Positions 1-5,551 of a stretch of DNA of 5,950 nt are shown in pieces. Source of the stretch: Alphaproteobacteria bacterium. GTDB taxonomy: Bacteria > Pseudomonadota > Alphaproteobacteria > CACIAM-22H2. The notes beneath the pieces are model-generated. The model ran no database searches. It saw nothing but the letters and a program-made list of their open reading frames with translations, and had not been told where the DNA came from. Made by a program: the position numbers and the translations under genes. How positions within the stretch are numbered: position 1 is the stretch's first letter; each line of letters starts with the position of its first letter. The stretch is from positions 1 through 5,950 of the forward strand of contig VGDA01000242.1 in assembly GCA_016869915.1 (NCBI GenBank), read 5' to 3'.

Positions 1-413
1 CGCGCGCGGCCGCGCGGCCCCGACGGATGCAGCCCCGCCTTCTCGTCTACCCAGGCGCCGCCGCGGTCGCCATAGACCCCGGTGGTCGACAAGTAGCCGG
101 CCCAGCGCATGCCGCCCGCCACGGCGGCGATGTCGCCGGCATGGTGCGCGAGCGCCGCGTCGCCCTCGCGGTCGGGCGGGACGGAGCAAAGGAGATGGGT
201 CGTCCCCGCGAGCGCGCGGCCGGCGGCCTCGAGCGGCCTGCCCCGGTCGAAGACATGCATCTCGAGGCCATGCGCCTCGGCCAGCGCGCGCGCCTTGTCG
301 GCCGAGCGCGTGGTGCCGGCGACGCGCCAGCCCTTCGCCTTCGCGCGCCGCGCGAAGGCGAGCGCCGAGTAGCCGAGCCCGAAGACGAAGAGCCGGCGCG
401 CCGCTGGCAGCAT
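1..413 (-). CDS. SDR-family NAD(P)-dependent oxidoreductase / epimerase-like protein (partial, C-terminus off window)
   Basis: The first 137 codons of a Rossmann-fold protein of the extended short-chain dehydrogenase/reductase (nucleoside-sugar epimerase-like, YeeZ-type) group are visible, and the frame is still open at base 1. Residues 8-17 form a beta strand followed by the glycine-rich nucleotide-binding turn GLGYSA, close to the N-terminus as expected. Residues 107-124 read YLSTTGVYGD followed by GGAWVDE, a segment typical of this family: its Ser/Thr and Tyr lie where SDR catalytic residues fall. The substrate cannot be told from the sequence. The ATG at 413 lies 16 bases after the leuA stop and follows an AGGG-containing Shine-Dalgarno-like stretch about 9 bases upstream, so it is probably co-transcribed with leuA. 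No mechanistic link to leucine synthesis is evident. Family call is secure; the exact role is unknown. Confidence 0.82.
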   Translation of the reverse strand, partial: MLPAARRLFVFGLGYSALAFARRAKAKGWRVAGTTRSADKARALAEAHGLEMHVFDRGRPLEAAGRALAGTTHLLCSVPPDREGDAALAHHAGDIAAVAGGMRWAGYLSTTGVYGDRGGAWVDEKAGLHPSGPRGRA

Positions 414-429
414 GCGGCCCCGCCCTCGC

Positions 430-2106
430 TCAGCCGCGCAGGCAGCGATTGGCGACGCTGGTCACGGCGCGCAGGCTGGCGCTGACGATGTTCGGGTCCA
501 TGCCGCAGCCGAAGATCGTGCGGCCGCCCACGTTCGCCTCGACATAGGCGATCGCCTTGGCGTCGGAGCCCTTCGACAGCGCGTGCTCGCGGTAGTCGAC
601 GATCTCGATGCGCAGGCCGAGCGCCTGCTCCAGCGCGTCGACATAGGCGGCGATCGGCCCGTTGCCCTGGCCCGCGATGGTGCGCTCCGCGCCGTCGACG
701 CGCAGCGTCGCCTCCAGCCTGCGCTCCACGCTGGCGCCCTGGCGCTGCGGCATGGTGACGTGTTCGACGAAGTCGAGCCTGCCCGGCGCCAGGTACTCGC
801 GCTGGAACTCGCGCCAGATCGAATCCGCCGTGATCTCCTTGCCGGTCTCGTCGGCGATGCGCTGGATGACGCCCGCGAACTCGATCTGCATGCGCCGCGG
901 CAGCTCGATTCCGTGCTCGGCCTCCAGCAGGTAGGCGACGCCGCCCTTGCCGGACTGGCTGTTGACGCGGATCACGGCCTCGTAGTCGCGGCCGATGTCC
1001 TTCGGGTCGATCGGCAGGTAGGGCACTTCCCAGACCTGCGAGTTCGACTTCTCCAGCGCCGCGAAGCCCTTCTTGATCGCGTCCTGGTGCGAGCCGGAGA
1101 AGGCCGTGAACACGAGCTCGCCGCCATAGGGATGGCGCGGATGGACGGGCAGCTGGTTGCAGTACTCGACCGTGCGGACCATCTCGCGCACGTCGCGCAT
1201 GTCGAGCCGCGGGTCGACGCCCTGGCTGAACAGGTTGAGCGCCAGCGTCACGATGTCGACGTTGCCCGTGCGCTCGCCGTTGCCGAACAGCGTGCCCTCG
1301 ACGCGGTCGGCGCCGGCCATCACCGCGAGCTCGGCCGCGGCGACGCCGGTGCCGCGGTCGTTGTGCGGGTGGACGCTGAGCACGATGCTGTCGCGCCGGG
1401 ACAGGTTGCGGCTCATCCACTCGATCTGGTCGGCGTAGATGTTCGGCGTCGCCATCTCGACCGTCGAGGGCAGGTTCAGGATGATGCGGTTCGACGGCGT
1501 CGGCCGCCAGACGTCCATCACCGCCTCGCAGATGTCCCTCGCGAAGTCGAGCTCGGTGCCGGTGAAGCTCTCCGGCGAGTACTCGAGGCTGACCTTCGTC
1601 TCCGGCACGCTCGGCACGAGGTCCTTCACCAGCCGCGTGCCCTTGACCGCGATGTCGACGATGCCCGGGCGGTCGAGGCCGAAGACCACGCGGCGCTGCA
1701 GCGTCGAGGTCGAGTTGTAGATGTGGACGATGGCGCTGCGCGCGCCGCGGATCGCGTCGAAGGTGCGCCGGATCAGCTCCTCGCGGCACTGGACGAGGAC
1801 CTGGATGGTCACGTCGTCCGGGATCATGCGCTCGTCGATCAGCTGGCGGCAGAAGTCGAAGTCGGTCTGCGAGGCCGAGGGGAAGCCGATCTCGATCTCC
1901 TTGAAGCCGAGCTTGACCAGCAGCTCGAACATGCGCCGCTTGCGCTCGGGGCCCATCGGCTCGATCAGCGCCTGGTTGCCGTCGCGCAAGTCGACCGAGC
2001 ACCAGGCGGGCGCCTTGTCGATCACCCGCCCGGGCCAGCGGCGATCGGGCAGGTTGATCGGCGCGAAGGGGCGGTACTTGTGGATGGGCATGCTGGGGGT
2101 GGTCAT
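430..2106 (-). CDS. leuA: 2-isopropylmalate synthase, long (actinobacterial/TIGR00970-like) form
   Basis: This enzyme condenses acetyl-CoA with 2-ketoisovalerate to give 2-isopropylmalate, the first committed step of leucine synthesis in the cytoplasm. With the start chosen here it is 558 aa. The HMGL-like TIM-barrel domain covers about residues 30-310. It holds the SVDLRDGNQAL motif (37-47, with the catalytic Arg and metal-binding Asp), HPHNDRGTG (246-254, the two metal-ligand histidines) and GNGERTGNVD (275-284). A linker follows, then the C-terminal LeuA regulatory domain (about 430-558, with GNGPIAAYVDAL at 481-492), which binds leucine for feedback inhibition in this family. The ATG at 2106 is preferred over ATG 2133 because CAGGACC sits 6 bases upstream (AGGA with an 8-base spacer); ATG 2091 is a less likely alternative. 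It is preceded by a candidate attenuator leader and followed by the SDR gene. Confidence 0.97.
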   Translation of the reverse strand: MTTPSMPIHKYRPFAPINLPDRRWPGRVIDKAPAWCSVDLRDGNQALIEPMGPERKRRMFELLVKLGFKEIEIGFPSASQTDFDFCRQLIDERMIPDDVTIQVLVQCREELIRRTFDAIRGARSAIVHIYNSTSTLQRRVVFGLDRPGIVDIAVKGTRLVKDLVPSVPETKVSLEYSPESFTGTELDFARDICEAVMDVWRPTPSNRIILNLPSTVEMATPNIYADQIEWMSRNLSRRDSIVLSVHPHNDRGTGVAAAELAVMAGADRVEGTLFGNGERTGNVDIVTLALNLFSQGVDPRLDMRDVREMVRTVEYCNQLPVHPRHPYGGELVFTAFSGSHQDAIKKGFAALEKSNSQVWEVPYLPIDPKDIGRDYEAVIRVNSQSGKGGVAYLLEAEHGIELPRRMQIEFAGVIQRIADETGKEITADSIWREFQREYLAPGRLDFVEHVTMPQRQGASVERRLEATLRVDGAERTIAGQGNGPIAAYVDALEQALGLRIEIVDYREHALSKGSDAKAIAYVEANVGGRTIFGCGMDPNIVSASLRAVTSVANRCLRG

Positions 2107-2112
2107 CGCACT

Positions 2113-2119
2113 GGTCCTG
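2113..2119 (-). promoter_or_regulatory. leuA ribosome binding site, possibly sequestered
   Basis: CAGGACC on the minus strand puts AGGA 8 bases ahead of the ATG at 2106 and decides the leuA start. The same seven bases are an exact complement of GGTCCTG at 2222-2228 in the leader, so the site could be masked by a long-range pairing. The Shine-Dalgarno role is well supported; sequestration is inference. Confidence 0.65.
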
Positions 2120-2177
2120 TCGTCGGCGGCCATGCGCCCCGCACTCGGGTCGCGGCCTGGGGGAACCGGATGGGAGG

Positions 2178-2192
2178 GGGAGCCTTGCTCCC
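2178..2192 (-). terminator. Terminator-like hairpin in leuA leader (no U-tract)
   Basis: On the minus strand GGGAGC-AAG-GCTCCC forms a perfect 6-bp stem with a 3-base loop, followed by a C-rich run (CCTCCCATCC) and not by a run of T. It sits where the terminator of an attenuator would be, between the leader peptide and leuA. A second perfect hairpin, GGGCGGC-CAC-GCCGCCC, lies just upstream at 2195-2211. Without a U-tract it is not a canonical intrinsic terminator. It might be a weak terminator, a pause site, or part of a Rho-dependent or translational switch. Confidence 0.35.
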
Positions 2193-2240
2193 GCGGGCGG
2201 CGTGGCCGCCCCTTGGGCCGTCAGGACCCGCGCCGGGAGC
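2187..2240 (-). promoter_or_regulatory. Candidate antiterminator pairing of the leuA attenuator
   Basis: On the minus strand GCTCCC at 2240-2235 pairs with GGGAGC at 2192-2187, and after a 3-base bulge (GGC) GCGGG at 2231-2227 pairs with CCCGC at 2197-2193. The total is 11 base pairs. This helix uses the 5' arm of the hairpin at 2178-2192 and part of the 3' arm of the hairpin at 2195-2211, so it excludes both. Its upstream strand starts 5 bases after the leader stop codon (2246). A ribosome sitting at that stop would cover it, whereas a ribosome stalled at the Leu22-Ile23 codons would leave it free. That is the geometry expected of an attenuator. GC-rich DNA pairs easily by chance, so the call stays tentative. 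Confidence 0.45.
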
Positions 2241-2245
2241 GCAGG

Positions 2246-2326
2246 TCAGCGGCCGCAGATAAGTCGCACGCCCGGCAGGGCGGGGGCGACGGCGAGACGC
2301 GGGAGGATCGGCGCGCGGGACGTCAT
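2246..2326 (-). CDS. Putative leuA leader peptide (26 aa)
   Basis: A 26-codon ORF begins with ATG at 2326 and ends with TGA, 139 bases ahead of leuA on the same strand. Eight of its 26 residues are branched-chain: Ile7, Leu8, Leu11, Val13, Leu17, Val20, Leu22 and Ile23. Near the end the run GTG-CGA-CTT-ATC uses codons (CGA, CTT) that are uncommon in this G/C-ending genome, which suits a translation-rate sensor. There is no Shine-Dalgarno sequence, and a promoter -10-like element ends 9 bases before the ATG, so the message may start at or next to the ATG. Alphaproteobacterial trp leader peptides are known to be translated this way. The Leu codons are scattered and not consecutive, unlike enterobacterial leuL. 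The same frame is open further upstream with no stop, so the start rests on the promoter position. Role is inferred from context. Confidence 0.5.
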   Translation of the reverse strand: MTSRAPILPRLAVAPALPGVRLICGR

Positions 2327-2335
2327 TTCGCGCGC

Positions 2336-2365
2336 ACAGTAAGGGCGCCCGGCCCGCCTGGTCAA
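2336..2365 (-). promoter_or_regulatory. Candidate sigma-70-type promoter for the leuA leader
   Basis: On the minus strand TTGACC (2365-2360) is a five-of-six match to the -35 consensus. It is followed after 18 bases by TACTGT (2341-2336), a three-of-six match to the -10 with the key T, A and final T kept. Such a -35 is rare in this composition. Transcription would begin within a few bases of the leader ATG at 2326. The region 2327-2419 is also the divergent control region of the TPR gene on the other strand. Confidence 0.5.
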
Positions 2366-2407
2366 CCGATGCGCGCGCGGGCGATGCAGGCGCCGGCCGC
2401 GCAGCGG

Positions 2408-2413
2408 TATCAT
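2408..2413 (+). promoter_or_regulatory. Possible -10 element of the TPR-protein gene
   Basis: TATCAT ends 6 bases before the ATG at 2420. It is a good -10 match in a very GC-rich stretch. No convincing -35 is present (TGCAGG at 2385-2390). No Shine-Dalgarno precedes the ATG, so the transcript could be leaderless. Tentative. Confidence 0.25.
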
Positions 2414-2419
2414 GCCGCC

Positions 2420-3232
2420 ATGCGCCTTCGCCGAAGCCTGCCATGCGTCCTTGCCGCCATCGCCCTCCTCGCGGCGATCGCCGTCGATGCCGGCGCCCGC
2501 CCGCCCGTGGTCCAGGCGCCCGGGCCGCTCGGCTTCGACCTGCAGGAGGTGGATCCGTACGAGCGCTGCGCCGCGCGCGCGCGAAACGCGCCGCTGGCGG
2601 GCTTCAACGAGGCGGAGGCCTGGCGCGCGCGCGGCGGCGGCGACCCGGCGCGCCACTGCGCCGCGCTCGCGCTGCTCCATGGCGGAGAGCCGGGCCTGGC
2701 CGCGGAGGCGCTGGAGGCCCTCGACCGCGACATGCGCCTGCGCCCGGCCGCCCTGCGCGCCCAGGTCCTCGCGCAGGCCGCGCGCGCCTGGCAGGCGGCG
2801 GGCGAGGCGGGCCATGCGCTCGACGCGATCGCGCGGGCCGTCGCGCTGCGGCCCGCGGATATGGACCTGCGCATCGACCGCGCGGAGCTCCTCGCCGAGG
2901 CGGGGCGGCTATGGGAGGCGGTGGACGAGCTCGACGCGGTGCTCGAGCGCAACCCTGCCAGCGCGCTCGCGCTCGCGATGCGCGCCGCGGCGCGCCGGCG
3001 CCTCGACGCGCCCGAGCTCGCGCGCGACGACGTTGCGCACGCGCTCGCCGCGGACCCGCGCCTCGCCGAGGCCTGGCTGGAGAGCGGGATCCTCAACCGG
3101 CAGGCCGGCCGGCTGGACGCGGCGCGGCGCGACTGGCTCCAGGTCCTGGTGCTCGATGCCGACGGACCGGCCGGCGACGCGGCGCGCGCGCAGATCGAGG
3201 CGCTGGAGACCGGGGCCGCCGCGCCGCGCTGA
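2420..3232 (+). CDS. Exported tetratricopeptide-repeat (TPR) protein of unknown function
   Basis: A 270-aa protein starting MRLRRSLPC with a classical Sec signal peptide: Arg-rich n-region, hydrophobic core at about residues 8-21, and a likely cleavage near VDAGA (22-26). It is probably periplasmic; no lipobox is present. After a Pro-rich stretch and a segment with two cysteines (C50 in YERC and C80 in ARHC, possibly a disulfide), the rest is helical repeats of about 34 residues. These lie roughly at 109-142, 143-176, 177-210 and 211-244, with typical TPR features (small residues in helix A, then AL-like and P at repeat ends, as in ALRP, ERNP and AADP). TPR arrays bind partner proteins; the partner here is unknown. 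The start is chosen because the signal peptide begins exactly there. The ATG at 2412 is in another frame, and the in-frame ORF upstream is only antisense to leuA. It is divergent from the leuA unit and convergent with fzlA. Confidence 0.85.
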   Translation: MRLRRSLPCVLAAIALLAAIAVDAGARPPVVQAPGPLGFDLQEVDPYERCAARARNAPLAGFNEAEAWRARGGGDPARHCAALALLHGGEPGLAAEALEALDRDMRLRPAALRAQVLAQAARAWQAAGEAGHALDAIARAVALRPADMDLRIDRAELLAEAGRLWEAVDELDAVLERNPASALALAMRAAARRRLDAPELARDDVAHALAADPRLAEAWLESGILNRQAGRLDAARRDWLQVLVLDADGPAGDAARAQIEALETGAAAPR

Positions 3233-3244
3233 CGCGCGGGCGGA

Positions 3245-3913
3245 TCAGAAATCCAGGTTCGCGTAGTGCTTCGGTGGCGCGTGGCCGGCGACGTGGTCGG
3301 CGAGGATCGGGCGGAAGCTCGGCCGCGACTTGATGCGCGCATACCATTCGCGCGCGCCCTCGTGCTGGTCCCAGGGCACGTCGCCTATGTAGTCGAGGGT
3401 GGAGATCTGCGCCGCGGCGGCGATGTCGGCGAGGCTGAAGTGGTCGCCGGCGAGGAAGCGCCTGCGCTCCGCCAGCCAGCCGATGTACTCGAGGTGGTAG
3501 CGCATGTTGGCGTAGCCGGCGCGCAGCGCCGAGGAGTTGGGCTGGCCGAGGCCGAGATTGCCCTTCATCATCTTCTCGCCGTAGAGGTTCTCCGTGACCT
3601 CGCGCGAGAAGCGGTGGTCGAACCAGGCCGCGAGCCGCCTCACCTCCGCGCGCCCCGCCAGTCCCGAGCCGAGCAGCGACACCTCGGGATAGGCCTCCTC
3701 GAGGTACTCGCAGATCACCGCGGAGTCGCTAACCACCATGCCGTCCTCCTCGACGAGGACGGGGACCGTGCCCGCGGTGTTCATGCGCAGGAACTCCTCG
3801 CGACGTTCCCAGACCTTCTCGATCCGGAGGTCGCAGGCAAGGTTCTTCTCGCGCAGGGCGATCCTGACCTTGCGCGAGAAGGGGCTGAGCCAGAGATGGT
3901 AGAGCGTCCGCAT
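3245..3913 (-). CDS. fzlA: GST-fold FtsZ-binding cell-division protein FzlA
   Basis: A 222-aa protein of glutathione S-transferase fold. The N-terminal thioredoxin-like domain (about 1-77) begins MRTLYHLWLSPFSRKVRIAL, has the cis-proline segment TVPVLVEEDG (49-58) and the SDSAVICEYLEE motif (62-73). The all-helical C-terminal domain (about 88-200) carries SLADIAAAAQISTLDYIGDVPW (160-181) and WYARIKSRPSFRP (190-202). The tail ends in HYANLDF. This pattern, including the N-terminal motif and the conserved C-terminal tail, matches FzlA of Caulobacter crescentus as I remember it. That protein binds FtsZ filaments in the cytoplasm, makes them curve and is needed for constriction; it is not a detoxifying GST. 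Start at 3913 fits the fold; no Shine-Dalgarno is visible. Its stop lies 12 bases from the converging TPR gene. If not FzlA, it is an uncharacterised GST. Confidence 0.82.
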   Translation of the reverse strand: MRTLYHLWLSPFSRKVRIALREKNLACDLRIEKVWERREEFLRMNTAGTVPVLVEEDGMVVSDSAVICEYLEEAYPEVSLLGSGLAGRAEVRRLAAWFDHRFSREVTENLYGEKMMKGNLGLGQPNSSALRAGYANMRYHLEYIGWLAERRRFLAGDHFSLADIAAAAQISTLDYIGDVPWDQHEGAREWYARIKSRPSFRPILADHVAGHAPPKHYANLDF

Positions 3914-3922
3914 CCGCGCGAC

Positions 3923-3952
3923 GTTCTAGCGGCATGCGGGCGCGGCGCGCAA
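3923..3952 (-). promoter_or_regulatory. Candidate promoter of fzlA
   Basis: In the 55-base gap between the ExoD-family gene and fzlA, the minus strand has TTGCGC (3952-3947), then 18 bases, then TAGAAC (3928-3923). The -10-like element ends 9 bases before the ATG at 3913, the same spacing as for the leuA leader. This would let fzlA be expressed apart from the upstream genes, perhaps as a leaderless message. Weak consensus match. Confidence 0.3.
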
Positions 3953-3968
3953 CGCCCGCCCCGCGCCC

Positions 3969-4571
3969 TCACAGCGCCGAGAGCGCCGCCCAGGCGAGCC
4001 AGCCGAAGATCGCGTAGAGCACGACGCTGCCCGCCGTCGCCGCGAGGCCGAGCGCGACGGCGGCCCCGTCCTGCGCGACGAGCCCGAGCGCCAGCAGCAG
4101 CGCGGCGCCCGCCGCCGCGAGGCTGACGAAGGGGAATGGCAGGACCAGCAGCAGCGCCAGCAGGACGAAGCACGCGCCGATGGCGCGGCGCGCGCCGGCG
4201 AGGAGCGGCAGGCGCGGCCTGAGCGCGCGGTCGGCGCGGCCGGCGATCGGCGCCAGCAGGCCGACGAGCCGCGCGAGCCGCGCGCGGGGGATCCTGCGGC
4301 GGGCGAGGAAGCCCGGCAGCCTGGGCGCCGGCAGGCCCGCGACCATGCCGAGCGCGAGCAGGAGCATCGGCACCCCGAAGATCGTCGAGAAGCCGGGCAG
4401 GCTCGGTCCCGGCGTGAGGTTGGGCGCGGCGAGGAGGAACATCGCGAAGCCGTGGCCGCGGGGACCGAGCGCGTCGAGGATCTCGCCGAGGCTGGCATCC
4501 TCGCCGCGGATGTCCGCCGCGAGGCCGCATAGCGCGGCCTCGATGCCGCCGGCGCGCGCCGCCGCGCTCAT
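3969..4571 (-). CDS. ExoD-family (exopolysaccharide synthesis ExoD-like) membrane protein
   Basis: A 200-aa protein with an N-terminal cytoplasmic-looking segment (LGEILDALGPRGHGFAMFLLAAPNL, at about 28-52). This leads into PGPSLPGFSTIFGVPMLLLALGM (54-76), the signature of the ExoD family (PF06055). Further hydrophobic segments lie at about 62-80, 131-149, 150-166 and 171-197, so it is an integral inner-membrane protein. ExoD was named in Sinorhizobium meliloti for an effect on exopolysaccharide and alkali tolerance; the biochemical activity of the family is not settled. The ATG at 4571 is chosen because it overlaps the TGA of the upstream VTT-domain gene (ATGA, 4571-4568), giving translational coupling; the frame is open far upstream but that is out-of-frame shadow of the VTT gene. 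No exopolysaccharide genes are seen nearby. Confidence 0.85.
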   Translation of the reverse strand: MSAAARAGGIEAALCGLAADIRGEDASLGEILDALGPRGHGFAMFLLAAPNLTPGPSLPGFSTIFGVPMLLLALGMVAGLPAPRLPGFLARRRIPRARLARLVGLLAPIAGRADRALRPRLPLLAGARRAIGACFVLLALLLVLPFPFVSLAAAGAALLLALGLVAQDGAAVALGLAATAGSVVLYAIFGWLAWAALSAL

Positions 4572-5218
4572 CGCCGCCAGCGCGCCGGCAGGAGGCGCGG
4601 CAGCAGCGCGGAGGCCGCCAGGAGGCTGGCGCCCCAGACCAGCGACGCCAGCCACGACCCGCCCGACGCCGCCGTGGCGCCGGCCTCGCCGAGCTGCACG
4701 AGCGCGACCGTCTGCGGCAGCGTCCCGAGCAGGGTCCCGGTCGCGTAGTCCCGGGCGGGGATGGCGCTCAGGCCGTAGACGTAGTTGACGAGGCTGTGCG
4801 GCAGCACGGGGACGAGGCGGGACACCATGACGAGCCGCCAGCCGCCGCCTTCCGCGCGCTTGAGGAGGTGGCCGACGCGCGGCACGCGCTCGGCACGCAG
4901 CCGGCTCGCGTTGAGGTAGCGCGCCGCGAGGAAGCCGGCCATCGCGCCGGCCATCACGCCGGCCGTCGCGACCACGCAGCCCCAGAACGTCCCGAACAGG
5001 CCGCCCGCCGCGAGCGCCATCAGGCCGCGCGGCAGGAAGGCAAGCGACGCGGCGACATGGAGAACGACGAACACCGCCGGCATCGCGCCGGGATGGTCGT
5101 CGATGAAGTCCGAGAGCCAGGTGGCGCCCAGCGTCTCCCGGTTCAGCAGCGACCACGCGGTCGCGGCGGCCAGGATCGCCAGCAGCAGGACGCGCAGCCA
5201 GGTCGTTGGCCGGAGCAT
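4568..5218 (-). CDS. TVP38/TMEM64 (DedA-like, VTT-domain) membrane protein
   Basis: A 216-aa polytopic inner-membrane protein. Residues 8-24 form a signal-anchor helix. The VTT domain follows: hydrophobic segment 46-60, then LPRGLMALAAGGLFGTFWG (62-80), a helix at 81-100, the cytoplasmic basic loop (RLRAERVPRVGHLLKRAE), the conserved SRLVPVLPHSLVNYVYGL (133-150), and SAIPARDYATGTLLGTLPQT (151-170). A last helix lies at about 188-207. The R-x-VP-LP-x-x-x-x-NY-x-GL and G-x-LPQT elements are hallmarks of the family. DedA-superfamily members act in lipid scrambling, flipping or proton-coupled transport; which applies here is unknown. ATG 5218 follows GAGG with a 7-base spacer. It starts 44 bases after infA and overlaps the ExoD-family gene by 4 bases. 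Confidence 0.88.
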   Translation of the reverse strand: MLRPTTWLRVLLLAILAAATAWSLLNRETLGATWLSDFIDDHPGAMPAVFVVLHVAASLAFLPRGLMALAAGGLFGTFWGCVVATAGVMAGAMAGFLAARYLNASRLRAERVPRVGHLLKRAEGGGWRLVMVSRLVPVLPHSLVNYVYGLSAIPARDYATGTLLGTLPQTVALVQLGEAGATAASGGSWLASLVWGASLLAASALLPRLLPARWRR

Positions 5219-5262
5219 GCCCCGCCCTCTACCCCAGCCGGCGTCCAGCCGCGAGCGCGAAG

Positions 5263-5532
5263 TCAGCGCCGCCTGAAGGGCCGCGGGCCGGAGAAGGCCG
5301 GCGCGGAACGCTCGTCCTTGTGGCGGAACACCAGGCGGCCCTTGTCGAGGTCGTAGGGCGTCATCTCGACAGTCACGCGGTCGCCCGCGAGGGTGCGGAT
5401 GCGCGCCTTCTTCATGCGACCGGCGGTATAGGCGACCACCTCGTGGCCGTTCTCGAGCCGCACGCGGTACCGCCCGTCGGGCAGCACCTCGGCGACGACG
5501 CCCTCGAATTCCAGCAGATCTTCCTTCGCCAT
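5263..5532 (-). CDS. infA: Translation initiation factor IF-1 (variant with basic C-terminal tail)
   Basis: An 89-aa S1/OB-fold protein whose first 72 residues align end to end with IF-1: it starts MAKEDLLEFEG, then ENGHEVVAYTAGRMKKARIR (27-46), LAGDRVTVEMTPYDLDKGR (48-66) and FRHKDER. IF-1 binds the 30S A site with IF-2 and IF-3 during initiation. The usual protein is about 72 aa. This one carries about 17 extra residues (SAPAFSGPRPFRRR end), a basic extension I associate with IF-1 paralogs encoded beside DEAD-box helicases. The ATG at 5532 has AGGGAG about 6-8 bases upstream and lies 19 bases after the helicase stop; the frame is open further upstream but homology begins at this Met. Whether the genome has a second, standard infA cannot be seen. 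Confidence 0.95.
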   Translation of the reverse strand: MAKEDLLEFEGVVAEVLPDGRYRVRLENGHEVVAYTAGRMKKARIRTLAGDRVTVEMTPYDLDKGRLVFRHKDERSAPAFSGPRPFRRR

Positions 5533-5551
5533 GTCTGGCTCCCTGGGTCGT

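Noticed and set aside
47..2002. 651-aa ORF on the minus strand overlapping leuA and the SDR gene
   Set aside because: It is out of frame with both real genes. Composition is Arg/Ala/Pro-rich low complexity, as expected of a frame-shifted reading.
412..2262. 616-aa ORF on the plus strand antisense to leuA
   Set aside because: It is a mirror of leuA codon bias in very GC-rich DNA. The translation is Ala/Arg/Asp/Val-rich with no recognisable domain, and the opposite strand has full LeuA homology.
1721..2419. N-terminal extension of the TPR-protein ORF
   Set aside because: The frame happens to be open across leuA antisense and the leader. The real start is 2420, where a signal peptide begins.
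2327..2815. Long upstream extension of the leader-peptide frame (minus strand to 2815)
   Set aside because: It is antisense to the TPR gene and Arg/Ala-rich. The promoter position supports a short ORF starting at 2326.
3245..3913. Detoxifying glutathione S-transferase
   Set aside because: The whole-length pattern and the C-terminal LDF tail fit FzlA better, a GST-fold protein with a structural role in division. Glutathione-dependent activity is not expected.
3266..4126. 286-aa plus-strand ORF antisense to fzlA and the ExoD-family gene
   Set aside because: It has no recognisable domain, its composition is low complexity, and it lies fully opposite well-supported genes.
4572..5156. N-terminal extension of the ExoD-family ORF
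   Set aside because: This part is the out-of-frame shadow of the VTT gene. The ATGA overlap gives a natural start at 4571.
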